This document shows, one piece after another, positions 12,601 to 24,660 of a DNA stretch of 64,000 bases. Below the pieces are notes generated by a model that was given only the letters and a program-made list of their open reading frames with translations, was not told the DNA's origin and searched no databases. Position 1 is the first letter of the stretch. Every line of letters begins with the position of its first letter. This DNA is from Marsupella aquatica (lineage: Eukaryota > Marchantiophyta). Both the position numbers and the translations under genes were made by a program. The stretch covers positions 26,784,001 to 26,848,000 of the forward strand of contig OZ316891.1 in assembly GCA_973895155.1 (NCBI GenBank). Direction: 5' to 3'.

Positions 12601-12890
12601 GGCCGTTTAGCTGTCCACACACTCAGACTGATTGTTGGAGAGGTAAACTTCCATATTAATTGCCTGACTTTAAGAGTGCGAGACAAATGAACGATTTGAG
12701 TGCATCATGCTGAGAGAATATATATCATACAGTATGAGAGCGAAAGAGTGACTCTGTGCGGGGTGAGGCCCTCGACAATCACTACATGAGGCATATTCTA
12801 CCACGACGATGATATGGTTTGGTAGCTCGAAACGATATGTATTTTGGCAGCTGGAAAGGTGGTGAAATCGATGGTTAGTCAGAGTTAACG
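9660..12890. other. Intergenic, no gene recognised
   Basis: Only short frames under 76 codons and no recognisable domain on either strand. The last few hundred bases lie downstream of the minus-strand protease and should include its 3' UTR. Confidence 0.45.
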
Positions 12891-12891
12891 A

Positions 12892-14481
12892 TCAAAGCGA
12901 GCTGCAAGTGACGGGATTGAAGCCAATGCGAGTATTTGCTTGATCATAGAGAATCTGGAAGTTCTGCTGTTGGGTGTTGCCGAAAATGTTGAGCGTGGAG
13001 GGACTTCTCGAGAAAGCCAAGCACATGGTCCCGACTGTGTCCACCAGGACGAAGATGTTGGGCGCCGGGAGGTTGAAGTCGGCATTGGTGAAGTGGAAAG
13101 TGAGTTCCGGCACCGCCACATTTGGGACGCCTGCAATGTTGAAGCAAAGGTCAAGACCCAGCTGAGGAGCCCCCGAAACCTGAGGATATGGAACGGCCGC
13201 CTGAAACGCAGCTACCAGGACGTCGTAAGCCGATGAAGCTAGCTGCGTGAATGTGGTGCCAGAATCAAAGATGGTCCCCCCATTCCCCGCTGAATCCTTT
13301 GCAAATGCGCTTGCTGGTATGTTGAGAAATGTCCTGGCAAGGCTGACGCCCTGCAAGCCCACGTAATACAAGGAGTTGACGCCCGGGCTGCTGGGGAGAA
13401 TGGGGGTGAACTGCATTCCGCTGGCAAAAGTCGGAAGTGCAGCATCTCCGAAGAGCAATGGGCTGGTCTGGGAGAGAGCCTGTTCACGGGCCACCAAGCA
13501 ATACGAAAACTTGTTGCCGAAAAGTGCACCCAGTTGAGAGGAGAATGAGACGGGGCCCTGCCCCAATCCAACCAGCCCATCGGTGGACCTGAAAGTTCCC
13601 TGATTGTTGTGCCCGCACCCGAAAGCGAAATTGGGAATTGCTTGAGACGACCCGCTGGTAGTGCTGAGAGTGACGGTCTCTGTTGAGAAGTCTCCACTTG
13701 TGCTCGACTGATCACTGTAGGCGAAAGTGTATTGACAGTTCGGACTGCAGAAATCAAGATTTCCACCCAGATCATTGCACACCGAATCCGAGCACGTGAG
13801 AGAATGGTAAGAGGAGGACTGGGAAGGGTTGAACACTGGATCCACTTGCTGAAAGCACTGCCCGCATGGCGCGCATTGCACCCACACGAGATCACTCCCG
13901 GTGTCCACCACCACGTTGAATTTCTGTGGAGGTGTGCCTAGCGACAAGGTCATGACGTACTCAGCTATTGTGGCCGAGAGAGGAGATTCGAAAGTAGCTG
14001 CACTAACGCTCCCAGTAGTACCGAAAGCTGCAGCGACTTTGAAATGATCTCTGTTTACCATCTGGCTGGAAATGAGACCTGCAGCGCGGACTTTGCTTCG
14101 CATTACATCTCGGCGAATTCTTTCGGCGAGAGTCAGGTTCATATGGTCACGTAGTGGAGACAAGTAATGATCTCTGTGCATCAACTCCATCTTGATTCCG
14201 TTGCCTGAGCTCCTATTTTGGGATTTTGGGAGCTCGACGGGCCTGGTCTCATCACCATCTAGAAGCGCTCTCCTAGATTTCGCTGTTTGTGGTTGTGAAT
14301 GGCTCAGTAATGTTGCTGCTGCTCCTCCGTTGATGGAAATACCGTCGACACCGAGCCTTGATTTCAGAGGAAGCTCTCGTTGGAATGGGTTGACATTTGT
14401 GCTCAGGAGACTACTGCAAACAATTAATAATAAGGTGGCTCCCGAGAGGTACCACTTGAACCAGGGATTGCAGCTTGCCAT
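12892..14481 (-). CDS. Nepenthesin-like aspartic protease (A1B family)
   Basis: Single-exon gene of 529 codons from an ATG at 14481. The N-terminus has a hydrophobic stretch (about residues 10-28) fitting a signal peptide or anchor. A propeptide of about 140 residues follows, with a MELMHRDHYLSPL-type motif typical of plant atypical aspartic proteases. The two catalytic motifs are DTGSD (Asp193) and DSGTT (Asp406). Between them is the Cys-rich nepenthesin-type insert (QCAPCGQCF onward, seven Cys to about residue 249). The C-terminal block IFGNTQQQNFQILY is also typical. Length is normal and no lesion is seen. Such enzymes cleave proteins at acid pH in vacuole, apoplast or plastid; the compartment here is inferred. 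The other paralogue is at 61569-63080. Confidence 0.95.
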   Translation of the reverse strand: MASCNPWFKWYLSGATLLLIVCSSLLSTNVNPFQRELPLKSRLGVDGISINGGAAATLLSHSQPQTAKSRRALLDGDETRPVELPKSQNRSSGNGIKMELMHRDHYLSPLRDHMNLTLAERIRRDVMRSKVRAAGLISSQMVNRDHFKVAAAFGTTGSVSAATFESPLSATIAEYVMTLSLGTPPQKFNVVVDTGSDLVWVQCAPCGQCFQQVDPVFNPSQSSSYHSLTCSDSVCNDLGGNLDFCSPNCQYTFAYSDQSSTSGDFSTETVTLSTTSGSSQAIPNFAFGCGHNNQGTFRSTDGLVGLGQGPVSFSSQLGALFGNKFSYCLVAREQALSQTSPLLFGDAALPTFASGMQFTPILPSSPGVNSLYYVGLQGVSLARTFLNIPASAFAKDSAGNGGTIFDSGTTFTQLASSAYDVLVAAFQAAVPYPQVSGAPQLGLDLCFNIAGVPNVAVPELTFHFTNADFNLPAPNIFVLVDTVGTMCLAFSRSPSTLNIFGNTQQQNFQILYDQANTRIGFNPVTCSSL

Positions 14482-14493
14482 ATTCGATGTTCC

Positions 14494-14530
14494 TTAGTCG
14501 TCTTGATACGCATGTACTCAAGACGACTAA
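14494..14530 (-). promoter_or_regulatory. Perfect 13-bp inverted repeat upstream of protease ATG
   Basis: The left arm TTAGTCGTCTTGA (14494-14506) and the right arm TCAAGACGACTAA (14518-14530) are perfect reverse complements with an 11-nt loop. In the protease transcript this hairpin would sit 12 nt upstream of the start codon if the 5' leader extends that far. It could slow scanning ribosomes or act as DNA. Its function is unproven. Confidence 0.6.
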
Positions 14531-15080
14531 TGATCAGCAATAATCAGCTACAGAATCAACGACCAACTATCGGTTGCTACTATGGACGAAGGGGACAATC
14601 CCAGCCTCGTTCCGCACCCTATGCCCGAGAGCTTGCCCTCCTCTTCTTCGTACGACATTGTAATAATCAAACCTGGAGATATCTCTACCTCACGATGGCT
14701 ATTTAGCACTCCAAAACACATCTAGCCAATGGTCGAAAGCGAGATGGTCGACTAGCATTGTGAAGGCTATCCGAGCGTCGATGCAAACAGACGAAGCGGG
14801 CGATCGAGAGAGAGTTGCGGAAAAATGCTTTTCTACGGAGCGGGGCTTGCATTCACCATATCGCCTACGACACATTTTTCTCATCGACAGGAGCAGGTAC
14901 AGGAGCGACACGAACATCTCGGACTCCGGGGCTCATTGTGGATAGCATTACTCAAAGCTCTAGACTCTAGAGCCCATTCAGCAGTACTTAGCGAGCCCAT
15001 ACAACTCCAACCTCGGCAGTTGGGACCTCCAAAAGCTATGATTACTGGACGTCAATGATATCCTGATGAAACGAGCTCTG

Positions 15081-15115
15081 CTCGTGCACATTGAAATCAT
15101 TCGAATGTGCACGAG
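15081..15115. repeat. Perfect 12-bp inverted repeat
   Basis: CTCGTGCACATT (15081-15092) and AATGTGCACGAG (15104-15115) are perfect reverse complements around an 11-nt loop. The geometry is almost the same as that of the hairpin at 14494-14530, but the arms differ in sequence. Confidence 0.7.
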
Positions 15116-16270
15116 ACCGTGTTTGCCCTCTCTTAGCAGAGAAACGAACTAGAGGAGGTTAGCGCAACCGAAGACAAATTTGGAAAAGAGAGGACGGGCA
15201 GCTCATCAACTAGAATGATGACGACGGATGCGATACGGTATGTATGCTACGCGTAATGACGAGCTGGACACACACAGCAGACAATGCTGCTTTGCAGGAG
15301 ACCACGAACTACCTTATATGCCCGTCTACTGCTCCATGCATAACCACCCACGAGTTTACACAGCCACTGTATGTCCGTAGCTACAGTGGGTAAATAAATT
15401 TGTTGGCTCTCTGGGCTCCGAGTTCCGACACTCAGAACTGGTGGGCCTGGTAAGGATTGACCATAGACTTCTTGGACAGTACAACTACAGCCAATCAGAG
15501 CATTGTGATGAGCGTCCTCGAGCCCAAGTATTACTGTACATCCGTCTCCGTAACTTTTTAACTTACAACTGAAGCATCATCAAATGAATTGGTTAATAGA
15601 GCTTCTTCACTAAACTAGAGCTCTGGAAGTTAATCAGCATTTTTAGGCCCAGTCTTCAATTCTGGAAATAATATTCAAGAATCGCTCCAAACTATGGCCT
15701 CTCACACTCTAGGGAGTAAAACAATTCCAAATTGAACTTGCCGTATACGGTAACTCAATCAGCTGACTATAAGCTAGAGAAGGAGAGATGAGGAATTCTA
15801 AATTCTGGCTTCGATCTGGAACATAATCAGGACGTTTCCAACCTTTCAACATCTTCAACTTCGGTCGCAGCAAAGGGAGGAGTCTACTCTAGACTGTGTG
15901 CGGCAATTGTAGCTACGATACCGGTCCTGGTACCAACGAGCGAAAGTGCATCCATAAACTTCGTTACTTATGGTTATGAAGCAACCGCTGATGCAGTTCA
16001 CGGAACCTGGGCTCGTCAGAACAGTACTGATACAATTGTGCCAAAGAGCATCGTGCAGTCAAGCGATTGGGACACACTGAGAGAGGTGGGCATGGATGTC
16101 AGGATAGTTGGCGGCGTTATGGTTTTTTAAGTAACCACGTACTTCAGAGGAGGAGTCTATCTCTAGCCCTGGAGAACAAGGGAAACAGACAATTTTGTAC
16201 TGTCAGCTCAGATCAATTCAATCCTAGTCAGATCAGTCCATTTGCTCCAGCTTGATTTCCCTCCCTATCG

Positions 16271-16302
16271 CCTCCTCCCCTCCCCTCCCCTCCCCTCCCC
16301 CT
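16271..16302. repeat. CCCCT microsatellite
   Basis: About six units of the pentamer TCCCC in a row inside a longer pyrimidine-rich stretch. Confidence 0.9.
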
Positions 16303-18224
16303 CAGATCAGTGAGGATCAATACTTCCTATTCAAATCAAGTTCACCTGTCTTTCCTGAACTGTGACGTGCACTCTGTTTTTCTGTCTAGAAAATTCTGCT
16401 TTCGACAACGAAATAGTACATAATTGAGGAAAGACGACAAAGGGACGTGCAAGTTCTGGATCGGATGATGAGAATGTAAGCGCAGCAACAGTCCGGCTAG
16501 GCTCTGAAGGGAAGAACTCCTGTGCTTTTCCAGAGAGAAGAATGATCATCACGCACCACCCTGAGCACTGTTGTTCCTCTTTCCAAGACTATGGCCCGTA
16601 CTCCCAATGATTTTCCAGAACCATCAAGCCTTCTTTCCAGCACTCCACGTCTTTGAGTCAACTTTACAAGCTGCTCAATTTGTTTTTTGCCTCGAAGATT
16701 TCAAAGAAATCCATATTTTAACAAGCTGCGAATGCCTGTCCTCAAAACTGATAGGAATTTCTCAACACCTTCAGTAAATAATGTAGTATGGTCCATGGCC
16801 CATAGCCCATTTTACAATTTGGAACAAGCTGAAAGTTGCGATAGAGCAGATGGTTTAAAGCTCCAAAAGCAAGAAGACCGAATCGATCGGAAGGTCCCAA
16901 GTGCACACAGTAGAGCAAGCCGACTCTGCCAACAATCACACATTCACAGCGTAAGAATTTGAGCAGGGTCACGACGTGACACCTTCAGTAGCTATTAAAT
17001 ACTGAGATTGACAGGCGTTAAATACACTGCGGAAAAGAACTGTCCAGCAAGGCGTTATAAATTTTCCAGCATTAACTCGGCCTTTTAAGATTGATTGACC
17101 ACTGGCTTTCCACACATTACATTTGTCTGATTTTTATGTGACGTTTGAGCCACGTACGCCATACCCATTTTATGATTTTTTGGAGTAATGCAGAGGCTGA
17201 GGACTTGAGGTGGAGGGGGGTGACGTTGCTGCTAATAAGAGCGTGAGATCTGAGCAGATTGAATTGTCCGAGGAGCTCTGGTTTCATTCATTGCTGGTTT
17301 GGGAGCCCTAAATTTCTCAGACTTAATATTTGCACCTGGAAGCAACTAAACAAGGTGTGAGTGCTTAGCAAGAGGTATGGGGCACAATCATTGTCTTCTG
17401 TTCATTCCTCTAAGATTAATGGCACATTGTCTTATTTTCAGTCCTCTAGGATTAAATGGCAAATTGTCTTCATCTCATTCGCACTAAGATTACGTGTAAA
17501 CAATGTGATGAGTGGAACCTAGTGCACTTGGCTTTACAAGAACTTGGGGGCCATTCAGGTCCATATCAAATCAGTCATATGTTGATTGGAATGCTCATTT
17601 TGTCTAGGAATTTAGACCATCTCTAGCAGTGGTCAAAACATTTACAAATCTTTATTCAAGGGATTTGCAATTATTGCAATTAATTCTAGAAGAACTTTGG
17701 TATGGAGTTTATGTTTAGAATAGCAAGTGGCATTCACTTCTAGGAGTCATGTGTTTAGCATTTAATGCCTTTTTAGCTCAGTGAATATTGATCAGAAACT
17801 GGTACAGTGGGTTCCATCTGTTGGAATGAAACAAATTCTAAGTGCCACTAGCTGCATGTGAACTCAGTCTTTGGGGGAGGATGTATTTTATCGCTCCTAT
17901 GGAATGAAAAAAATACTAGTGTCACTAGAGACATCTGAACCCGGCCCTTTGGGGTGGGGAGGATGGTAAAAGCGCTAACACTCAGGCAACCAAGGTTCTG
18001 GGCAAGCAGGCTGTGGGCTGGTGGTAGTGCGTGAGAGTGGGGCAGCAAACCTGCAGCGAACGGCTACCAGCAGCCACCGCTTGCACAGTGGACAGCATTG
18101 AATGCCCTTCCCATGACTTATACAAGAAATAAAGTGGCCTTCCAATTTGCTTTGGTACAAAAAGCTCACAAATGCTCCCAACTTCTTCTAAAGCAACCCT
18201 GATGCTTACAAGGATTAAGGGAGC

Positions 18225-19745
18225 TTTACAAGAACTGGGGGGGGGCACACATACACACTTTTGACCCATAGCAAAGGTGAGGTTTATTGCACACAATGAA
18301 GTTAAAACCCTGAACCAAAATGTATCTGGGGAAAATAAATGCAAGATCCTCAATAGAAACAAACTCAAGATGTGATCTAAGCTTCTGATTAAAAAGAATC
18401 CACACATCAGCAAAAAAGTAGGCCCACCAGTAGGTAGCTATTTGGGTAATGGTTTTGTGAGATTGAGCCCCCAAATTCATGTAAAGTGAAGTCTGGGTCT
18501 GTTCCTACATCTGAATGGCTAGTTTTGCATCTTGGAAATAGAAAGGAAAGGGACCTGCCTCCTAGTTCTCGTAAAGCACCCCAAAATATATATACAGAAA
18601 ATGGATGCTGCCATAAGAGCCCGCATAAGAGACTGGACATTAGCACCCAGTGTTTTTGCTGCAAAAACTGAGGACATATCTGGTAAGTTGACACTGGTGA
18701 AACCTTTTGTTCTGCTTTGAAAAATCACCTTCACTATCACAAAGATGTCAAGGGGGCTTTACAAGACAGGTGGGGGCCGTTCACTGTAGTGCCTCCAAGC
18801 GCAAGGGTAATTGTAACGTGCGAGCAAACAGTAAAAATTTTCCTCGCATGAGCAAAACAAATTCCTGCATGACCCCTAATTTAATTTCTACATGCAACTG
18901 CCTCCCTATCAACTACCTAGTTGGTAACATCCCTTTTGGGGACTCCCTTTTTGCTAGCGAGCTGGCTAGCAATCATATTCTTTAAAAAAACACAAAAAAT
19001 ATAAAAGGCACCAAAAAGCAACTGAAATTTGGAACCATTATTGTCTCCCTATCAAAATCTCCTCGCTATCAAAATCTCCTCGCTATCAAAATCTCCTGTT
19101 TGCTCGCAACATAGAATACCTCCAAACGCAAAGGGGCAGTTGCATGCACTAAAGTTAAAATGTCTAAGTCAAATTTTGTCGGGTCTGGAAATATTAAATG
19201 CATGACCTGAATAGAGGCTAGGTCCCTTCTTAAATTAGATCACCTGAAGAGGAGGTGTACTCTTTTTGACCAGAAAATATGTACACTTCCACAAACAAAA
19301 AAAGGAGCCCACCAGCAAATGTCTAGGATCCCTAAAAGTGTTGCTCTATTGTACCCCAAGTTCATGTAAGTGAAGTCTGGCCAGTTCACACATTGGAAGG
19401 GCTTGGATTGCATCTCACACATAAAAATAAAATAAGGTGGGTTTACAAGACCATGCGGGCCCTTCAGTGCAACTCCATCCAATGCAAAGCGTAGGGCCAG
19501 TTGGTTTTTAGACCAACCCAGGAGGAGGTTAAATGTTTTCACAGAAAAATGCATACATTGGCAAAAAAGTACCAACTGGGGCCCACTGGCAGTTGACTAG
19601 AATTGATAATGGGTTTGCCTGATTGTGCCCCCAAGTTTATATAAAGTGAAATATGGCCTGTTCCCACAACTGAATGGCTAGGATTGTATCTCACACATAG
19701 AAAAAACCCTGATGCATGCCATAAGTTCTTGTAAAGCCTGCTCAA
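18225..19745. repeat. Three diverged tandem copies of a 0.3-0.4 kb repeat
   Basis: Each copy begins with a TTTACAAGA word followed by a G-rich run (18225, 18751 and 19440). Each later carries a block around GCCCAC/CCACCAG, then CCCCCAAATTCATGTAAAGT-like and TGAATGGCTAG-like sequence (about 18425-18530, 19309-19400, 19580-19690). The second copy is split by the MITE at 18803-19121. Another copy of the start word lies near 17530. No protein is encoded; the short frames here are by-products. The origin, perhaps a non-autonomous element that duplicated in tandem, is inferred. Confidence 0.65.
18803..19121 (+). mobile_element. hAT-like MITE, copy A
   Basis: A 319-bp non-coding element. One end begins AAGGGTAATTG and runs into CGTGCGAGCAAACAG. 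The other end, read inwards, begins AGGTATTCTATG and runs into TTGCGAGCAAACAG, so the termini are imperfect inverted repeats of about 27 bp. It is flanked by CCAAGCGC (18795-18802) and CCAAACGC (19122-19129), an 8-bp target duplication with one mismatch. The 8-bp duplication and the (C/A)AGGG-type end are typical of hAT elements. The interior has a GCTAGCGAG palindrome and three ATCAAAATCTCCTCGCT-like units near 19060-19100. It sits inside the repeat at 18751-19440. Confidence 0.8.
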
Positions 19746-20309
19746 AATTCTGGGCCGCATTCTTGTAAAGTCCCCTTAAAACTCATGCTGCATTCTTGTA
19801 AAGCCCCCCTCACCCGACAAAGAGGGGGCCCATTCCTCAACAGGAAAGTCAGAGTTATACCTTGTCACAAGCATCCCGGTAATTGCACATCAAAAATAGA
19901 CTGTCACTAGACAACCAAGTCAGAATAGGTCTTTCCTTGTCACAGGCGTCCCCGGTAATTGCACATCAAAAACCATATATGTATTTAGATAACACTCACT
20001 CTGGGATTTATAGAGAATAATTGGATTTATCATGGTATGGAAAAACATGGTCCACCATATATTGTCACATTTTTTTGATGTGCAAATACAGGGCTTGTGA
20101 CAGTGGGTGGGTGATTGATTTCACTTGGTCTTTGGTTGTGGTTGCTAACTTGGTTTTACATGGCCTCGTTGTGAGTTCAATCACATTCAGGACAACTTGA
20201 CCTGTTCACAGTTTTGGTTGGAGTCGATTGAACAGATCCGGAGCAGCATTACTTTCAATAAACATAATTAGTATATTTTTATTAAAACTGTACTTAAACA
20301 GTGGTAAGT

Positions 20310-20590
20310 ATTCGCCAACCTCCACCTTTGGCAAAATTTGGCTAGTAGAATTCACCACTAAAAATTTGGTTTAGTAACATCTCGCCCACTTTTGGCAAAA
20401 TTTGGCTAGTAATTTTCCGTCTTATTAGCCATATCCCACCTAATCACAGGTCCCATTAGTCAGAATCTAACAGTAATCCTTAAATCTAGGGAAATGTGAT
20501 TGGCAGTAAAATAATCAGATAAGGAATATTTTGAGCATCTCCTCTTTAATACACTGGACATTGGCCACTTCCAAAAAGTAAAAACCTTAA
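20310..20590 (+). repeat. Dispersed repeat family, copy 1
   Basis: Carries TTGGCAAAATTTGGCTAG twice, then a cassette with CCCATTAGTCAGAATCTAA and CCTTAAATCTAGGGA, then AATAATCAGATAAGGAATAT. The same order recurs at several places in the window. Non-coding. Confidence 0.65.
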
Positions 20591-20599
20591 AAAATAAGC

Positions 20600-23388
20600 T
20601 AATCCCTAGTGCATGCTGTTGGTACATCTATGTCTACTATACTTGGGACAAAGCCCAAACCTGTCTTGCACAGAATCCGCTCATGTGGTGTTTTTTTGGT
20701 GTCTGCCAGAGGACGTGTGAACATTCATTAATCAGGATCGAAATCCCAGGCCACAAAGTGAGAAAACCTCACTGTCCGGAGCAGCTCAAATCATTACTTC
20801 ACTCGCTCTAAGCTACAAACGATTGGATGTGAGCTCAGAGTTTGAGACAGGCATGCAGGGCCACCATACCGTTAGCCCAGATTTGGCCTTTACAACTTAC
20901 AAGGGAGTGGACGAAATAGAAACTGATTAGTGTGATGCTTGATGAATTGAGTGGATTGCCAAGAGCTCGAGTCCCTAAGACGCGCATTTGCTTCTGCATT
21001 AACTGAGCACTAAATTGTTCGGCCGTTGGAGGGAGTGAGCGGGTCTCATTCTGAATCGACCAAGAATGCGAAGATTGAGAACCGGATAAGGACCATAATG
21101 TATAGAACAAAAGAACTCAGAACTGGAAGGTTGGGTGATACGCTACAGCGTTTGCTTCTGCAATTCTCGTGAAGGGTAGAAAGAGAAAACTCTAGTAGAT
21201 TTTGGAAAACCAAAAAAAAAGAGGGTATCCTTGTTCCACCGACAATGGACTAAAGGGAATTGGAAAGGGTAAAGGTGTGGGCACTGGCCACTATAGCTGG
21301 AAGCGTTTTTTCCCCTCCAAAATTCCATTGCGTTCCTTTCGGCGTCTGGAAGATCCCTCTCGACGTCTGGCGAGCTACAGCGATCCCGGACTGTAGGAGC
21401 ATTTTTTCCTCCTTTGAATTAATTGATTTAACGTAGCGCGTGGCTCCCACTCATCCATCCATTCAGCTTGCAGGACGCTGCAAGTCGGGCCTGCGAGGTG
21501 GAAGGAACTTTGGAACTTTGACCAGGGGAAGCAGAGGATCAATTTATGTAAAATGCGTGTGTTCCAACTTCAAAGCGAAACATCGCATGTGGCATCGCCA
21601 CTAAGCAAGATCAACTTCAAAGTCTGATACCAAGAAATGAGTACTGTACATTGATTGAATGAGTTGTTCCTCTGTTCGGCTTCGGGGCACGACGTAGTTA
21701 TGAACTACGGATTCACTGCGTACGGTCAGTATTGGGATAGTGTGTCCCTTGAGCCTTGATAGAAGTAGCGTCTTCTCTACAGTAGAGTCAGTTTGGACAT
21801 AGCTTGGCTTTCAAGGAGCTCACCCCTCAGAGCCAACGAGTAACTGTACAAAGAAGCCTAGAGCTTTTACGTTGTCAGGCTCATCTCCAGAAGCCGCCCA
21901 CGTGAAGCTTCGATTTCCCCAAATCCTTTACCTGGCTCGAACTTCCACTTGTCACCCTACTCGGTACACGAGATTCATTGGACCTTCAGACACCAATTCA
22001 AAGACAGTTATCGATGGACGTGATCACTGTTCACTCGGCAAACATCTCTCTTGGTCTGAGAATTACGGACTTCAACTTTAGAGGCTTAGACCATAAATCC
22101 CATCCCTCTATCAGTAAGAGAGTAACAGTGTTTACGTACGCTGCACACGTCCGTGGTTAAGAACGTGCTGGTGACATAGTGGTGAGACTCCTTGGGAGTT
22201 GGGATGCACCCCTCATGGGTGCTGCTCGAAACCGATCGAGTACGGATCCGTCCTTGTAACTTGTGTAAGCTTTCGAGCTCTGCTGAATTTGTTTCTAACT
22301 TTCAGCCTCAATGATGACCGAGTAGACCAAATATTACCTCCATTGTCATTCATGTGCCTCGATGTTTTTCAATATTCGAAATCGAATCGGATTTTTATTT
22401 CTCATCGGTAAATACAATGCTTGTGCCTCGACTCTGTCTCAACATTGACAGAAGTTTGGTATTACACCAGCATTGCCAAAGATTGCTCTCTGGAAAGCTG
22501 GCGGAATTCATGCGAGGCACACGAGGCTTGTTAGTTAACCTGCACATAGTAAGACTTCTCCTCCATCCCTCCCGGAGATTCTGTGAGACACAACCATGTG
22601 CTGAGAACAAATTCTTGTCCGATTGATATACAGTATTTCGAAACAAACGAACTTCCTGGATAACGAGACGTGATTCTCCACTGTCCCGGTACAAGGAGAT
22701 GGTGAGCAGACAGTCTACAATGCAGGAGGAGACGTGAGTGGCATACAGAAGTGCACGCGCTCGTGCCCGGTTGGATGGGCCAGACTTGTCGGACGTTGAA
22801 CTGATTAGTTCAAAATGAAAGAAGTTCCTTGGGATGGGAGCCGAGTGTTATTGTAAATTGCACAGTAGGAGTTGGTGCAAGGACTTTGTAGTTTGCCTCG
22901 AACGATGGTGCGCTTTGTACAGTAGTTCGTTCGGAGGAACAGTGACTCCACCTCATATCTCAGTCCCAAGGAACTGATCAAACACTGATCGGCACCGTAT
23001 ACAGAAATGAAATGAAAGAAAGGCGTAATGAATGAAGGAGCCAAGTTGTGCTTGTTAGTTCCTAAATAGTATTTGGTCAAGAAACAGTGGGTTAGATTGG
23101 AATCATTGACCAAAGTACAGTACAGTGGTTGCTGTTTCTTCAAGCATCGATTGAATCGTGGCCAAAACGCGGGAGGGAGATTGGATAAGCGGAGTCTGGA
23201 GACTGGAGAGAGAGATTGCCGCCTCGTGGCAGAACAAACAGTGATGCGAATTCAGGTTGCTAATCAGTAAGCGAGCGATAATTGGCAACCCAGTGTAGAT
23301 GGGGATGCAGATTGCAGACTCATGAAGCAACCGGACAAATGGGAAGCGGCACTCCAAACGAGACCAATGGTTGGCATCTAACTCACGA
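20600..23388. other. Intergenic, no gene recognised
   Basis: Short frames on both strands only; no recognisable family. Confidence 0.4.
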
Positions 23389-23690
23389 GTGGTCGGCACA
23401 GTAGCGAACTTGTGAAGTGTGTCCAGAAAGACATTTGGGACACAATAGACAGCATAATTTACGATGGGAGAAGGGACAGAAGAGAGGCGATCTTGTGACT
23501 TACAGCACGAATCCAACACGAAGATCCTCTGCCTCCTCAGTGGTCGGCACAGCAGCAAACTTCTGAAGTGTGTCCAGAAAGACACTTCACAATTGACAGC
23601 ACAACTTTCGCTGGGACACACAGGCGGAAGAGAGCCAATCTTGTGACTTACAGCAAGAGTCTAACAGGTATATCCTCTGCCTCCAACAGG
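23389..23690. repeat. 151-bp tandem duplication
   Basis: Blocks beginning GTGGTCGGCACAG start at 23389 and 23540. Both contain AAGTGTGTCCAGAAAGACA and end in CCTCTGCCTCC. Copies differ at many sites, so the duplication is not recent. A 172-codon minus-strand frame across it starts with GTG and is repetitive; I do not count it as a gene. Confidence 0.8.
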
Positions 23691-24370
23691 GAGGTTTTTC
23701 CAGGGGATTCGTAAGTTTCAAATCAAGGGCTTGGAAGGCTCGTCCATTATGTTAACTGTTCAGAGTCCTCTGTTGTACAGTCTTCCGTAAATCCATGACG
23801 CCCGACACAGAGCCACTTTCATCAGAAGCCCAATCTCCCTTTCCCATGTATCCGAATTCCTCAGAACTGTAGGTGGAAAACATTTTTTTTGTGTCCCAAA
23901 TTGTTCAAATTCTTTGTACCCAGCAACTCATTGTGTCTCAATTCTGAAGGAATAGGTAATGAGGAATCCAAGCAGTGGCATCTAGTTCTACACCTTGATT
24001 GCTGCACCTTTTGGTTAATTAAAGCCTTGCTCGCTGCCTGAACCGGCCTGCTAGCTCATATCTCGGACCACAATTGGAAGACTCCCAGTTCAGGAAATGC
24101 GACATCAGTTTCACGATTGGTCTATTGGTGATGTCGATACATTCTACACTAACGCGTCATTAGAATGGTTTAGAGTTCAACACGAGAATGAGTTTGAATC
24201 TAAAAACATTTGAGTTCACCTCTGTGCACAGGAAACAGGATAAAGACTCGGGAGATTTGCTTGATGCAAAGTTTTGTTTTATCTCGAACTAACCCAATGC
24301 ACAGTATTGCCACTCCAAATCGTTGCACAGGATTGCCGGCTCCAGAGTGGTGCTGCCCCAAGCCGTCTTT

Positions 24371-24455
24371 GTAGTGGTGAATTTTTGCCAAATTCCACCT
24401 GCCTTTCATTAGGTACAGCAAAATATGACAGCTATCCTTAATCAAAGGAGATCTA
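24371..24455 (+). repeat. Dispersed repeat family, partial copy 2
   Basis: A short form containing TAGTGGTGAATTTTTGCCAA then ATTCCACCTGCC and CTATCCTTAATC. It matches the head and tail of the longer copies with the middle missing. Confidence 0.5.
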
Positions 24456-24530
24456 AGGTTAATGCCAGAAATTAATATAGAAAAATGACATAATGATTTT
24501 CTTGGCATCTTCAGCTTCGCACGAAGACTA

Positions 24531-24660
24531 AGGGGACATCGGTAAACCTAAAAACTTACCCATGTCCAGGCCCACTTTTTCCTCGGTCGCCAAAATTTAG
24601 GGACATTGGTAAACCTTAAAACTTACCCTTGTCCAGGCCCACTTTTTCTTGGTGGCCAAA
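24531..24660. repeat. 67-bp tandem duplication
   Basis: Two units beginning AGGGACAT(C/T)GGTAAACC and ending CAGGCCCACTTTTT start at about 24532 and 24599. Confidence 0.8.

Larger units (their letters stand above)
14535..17500. other. Intergenic, no gene recognised
   Basis: Only short frames. Holds the hairpin at 15081-15115 and a CCCCT microsatellite. The part nearest 14535 is the presumed promoter of the minus-strand protease; I see no convincing TATA box at a normal distance. Confidence 0.4.

Noticed and set aside
23103-23621. 172-codon minus-strand open frame
   Set aside because: It starts with GTG, crosses a 151-bp tandem duplication and matches no family; the open frame follows from the repeat.
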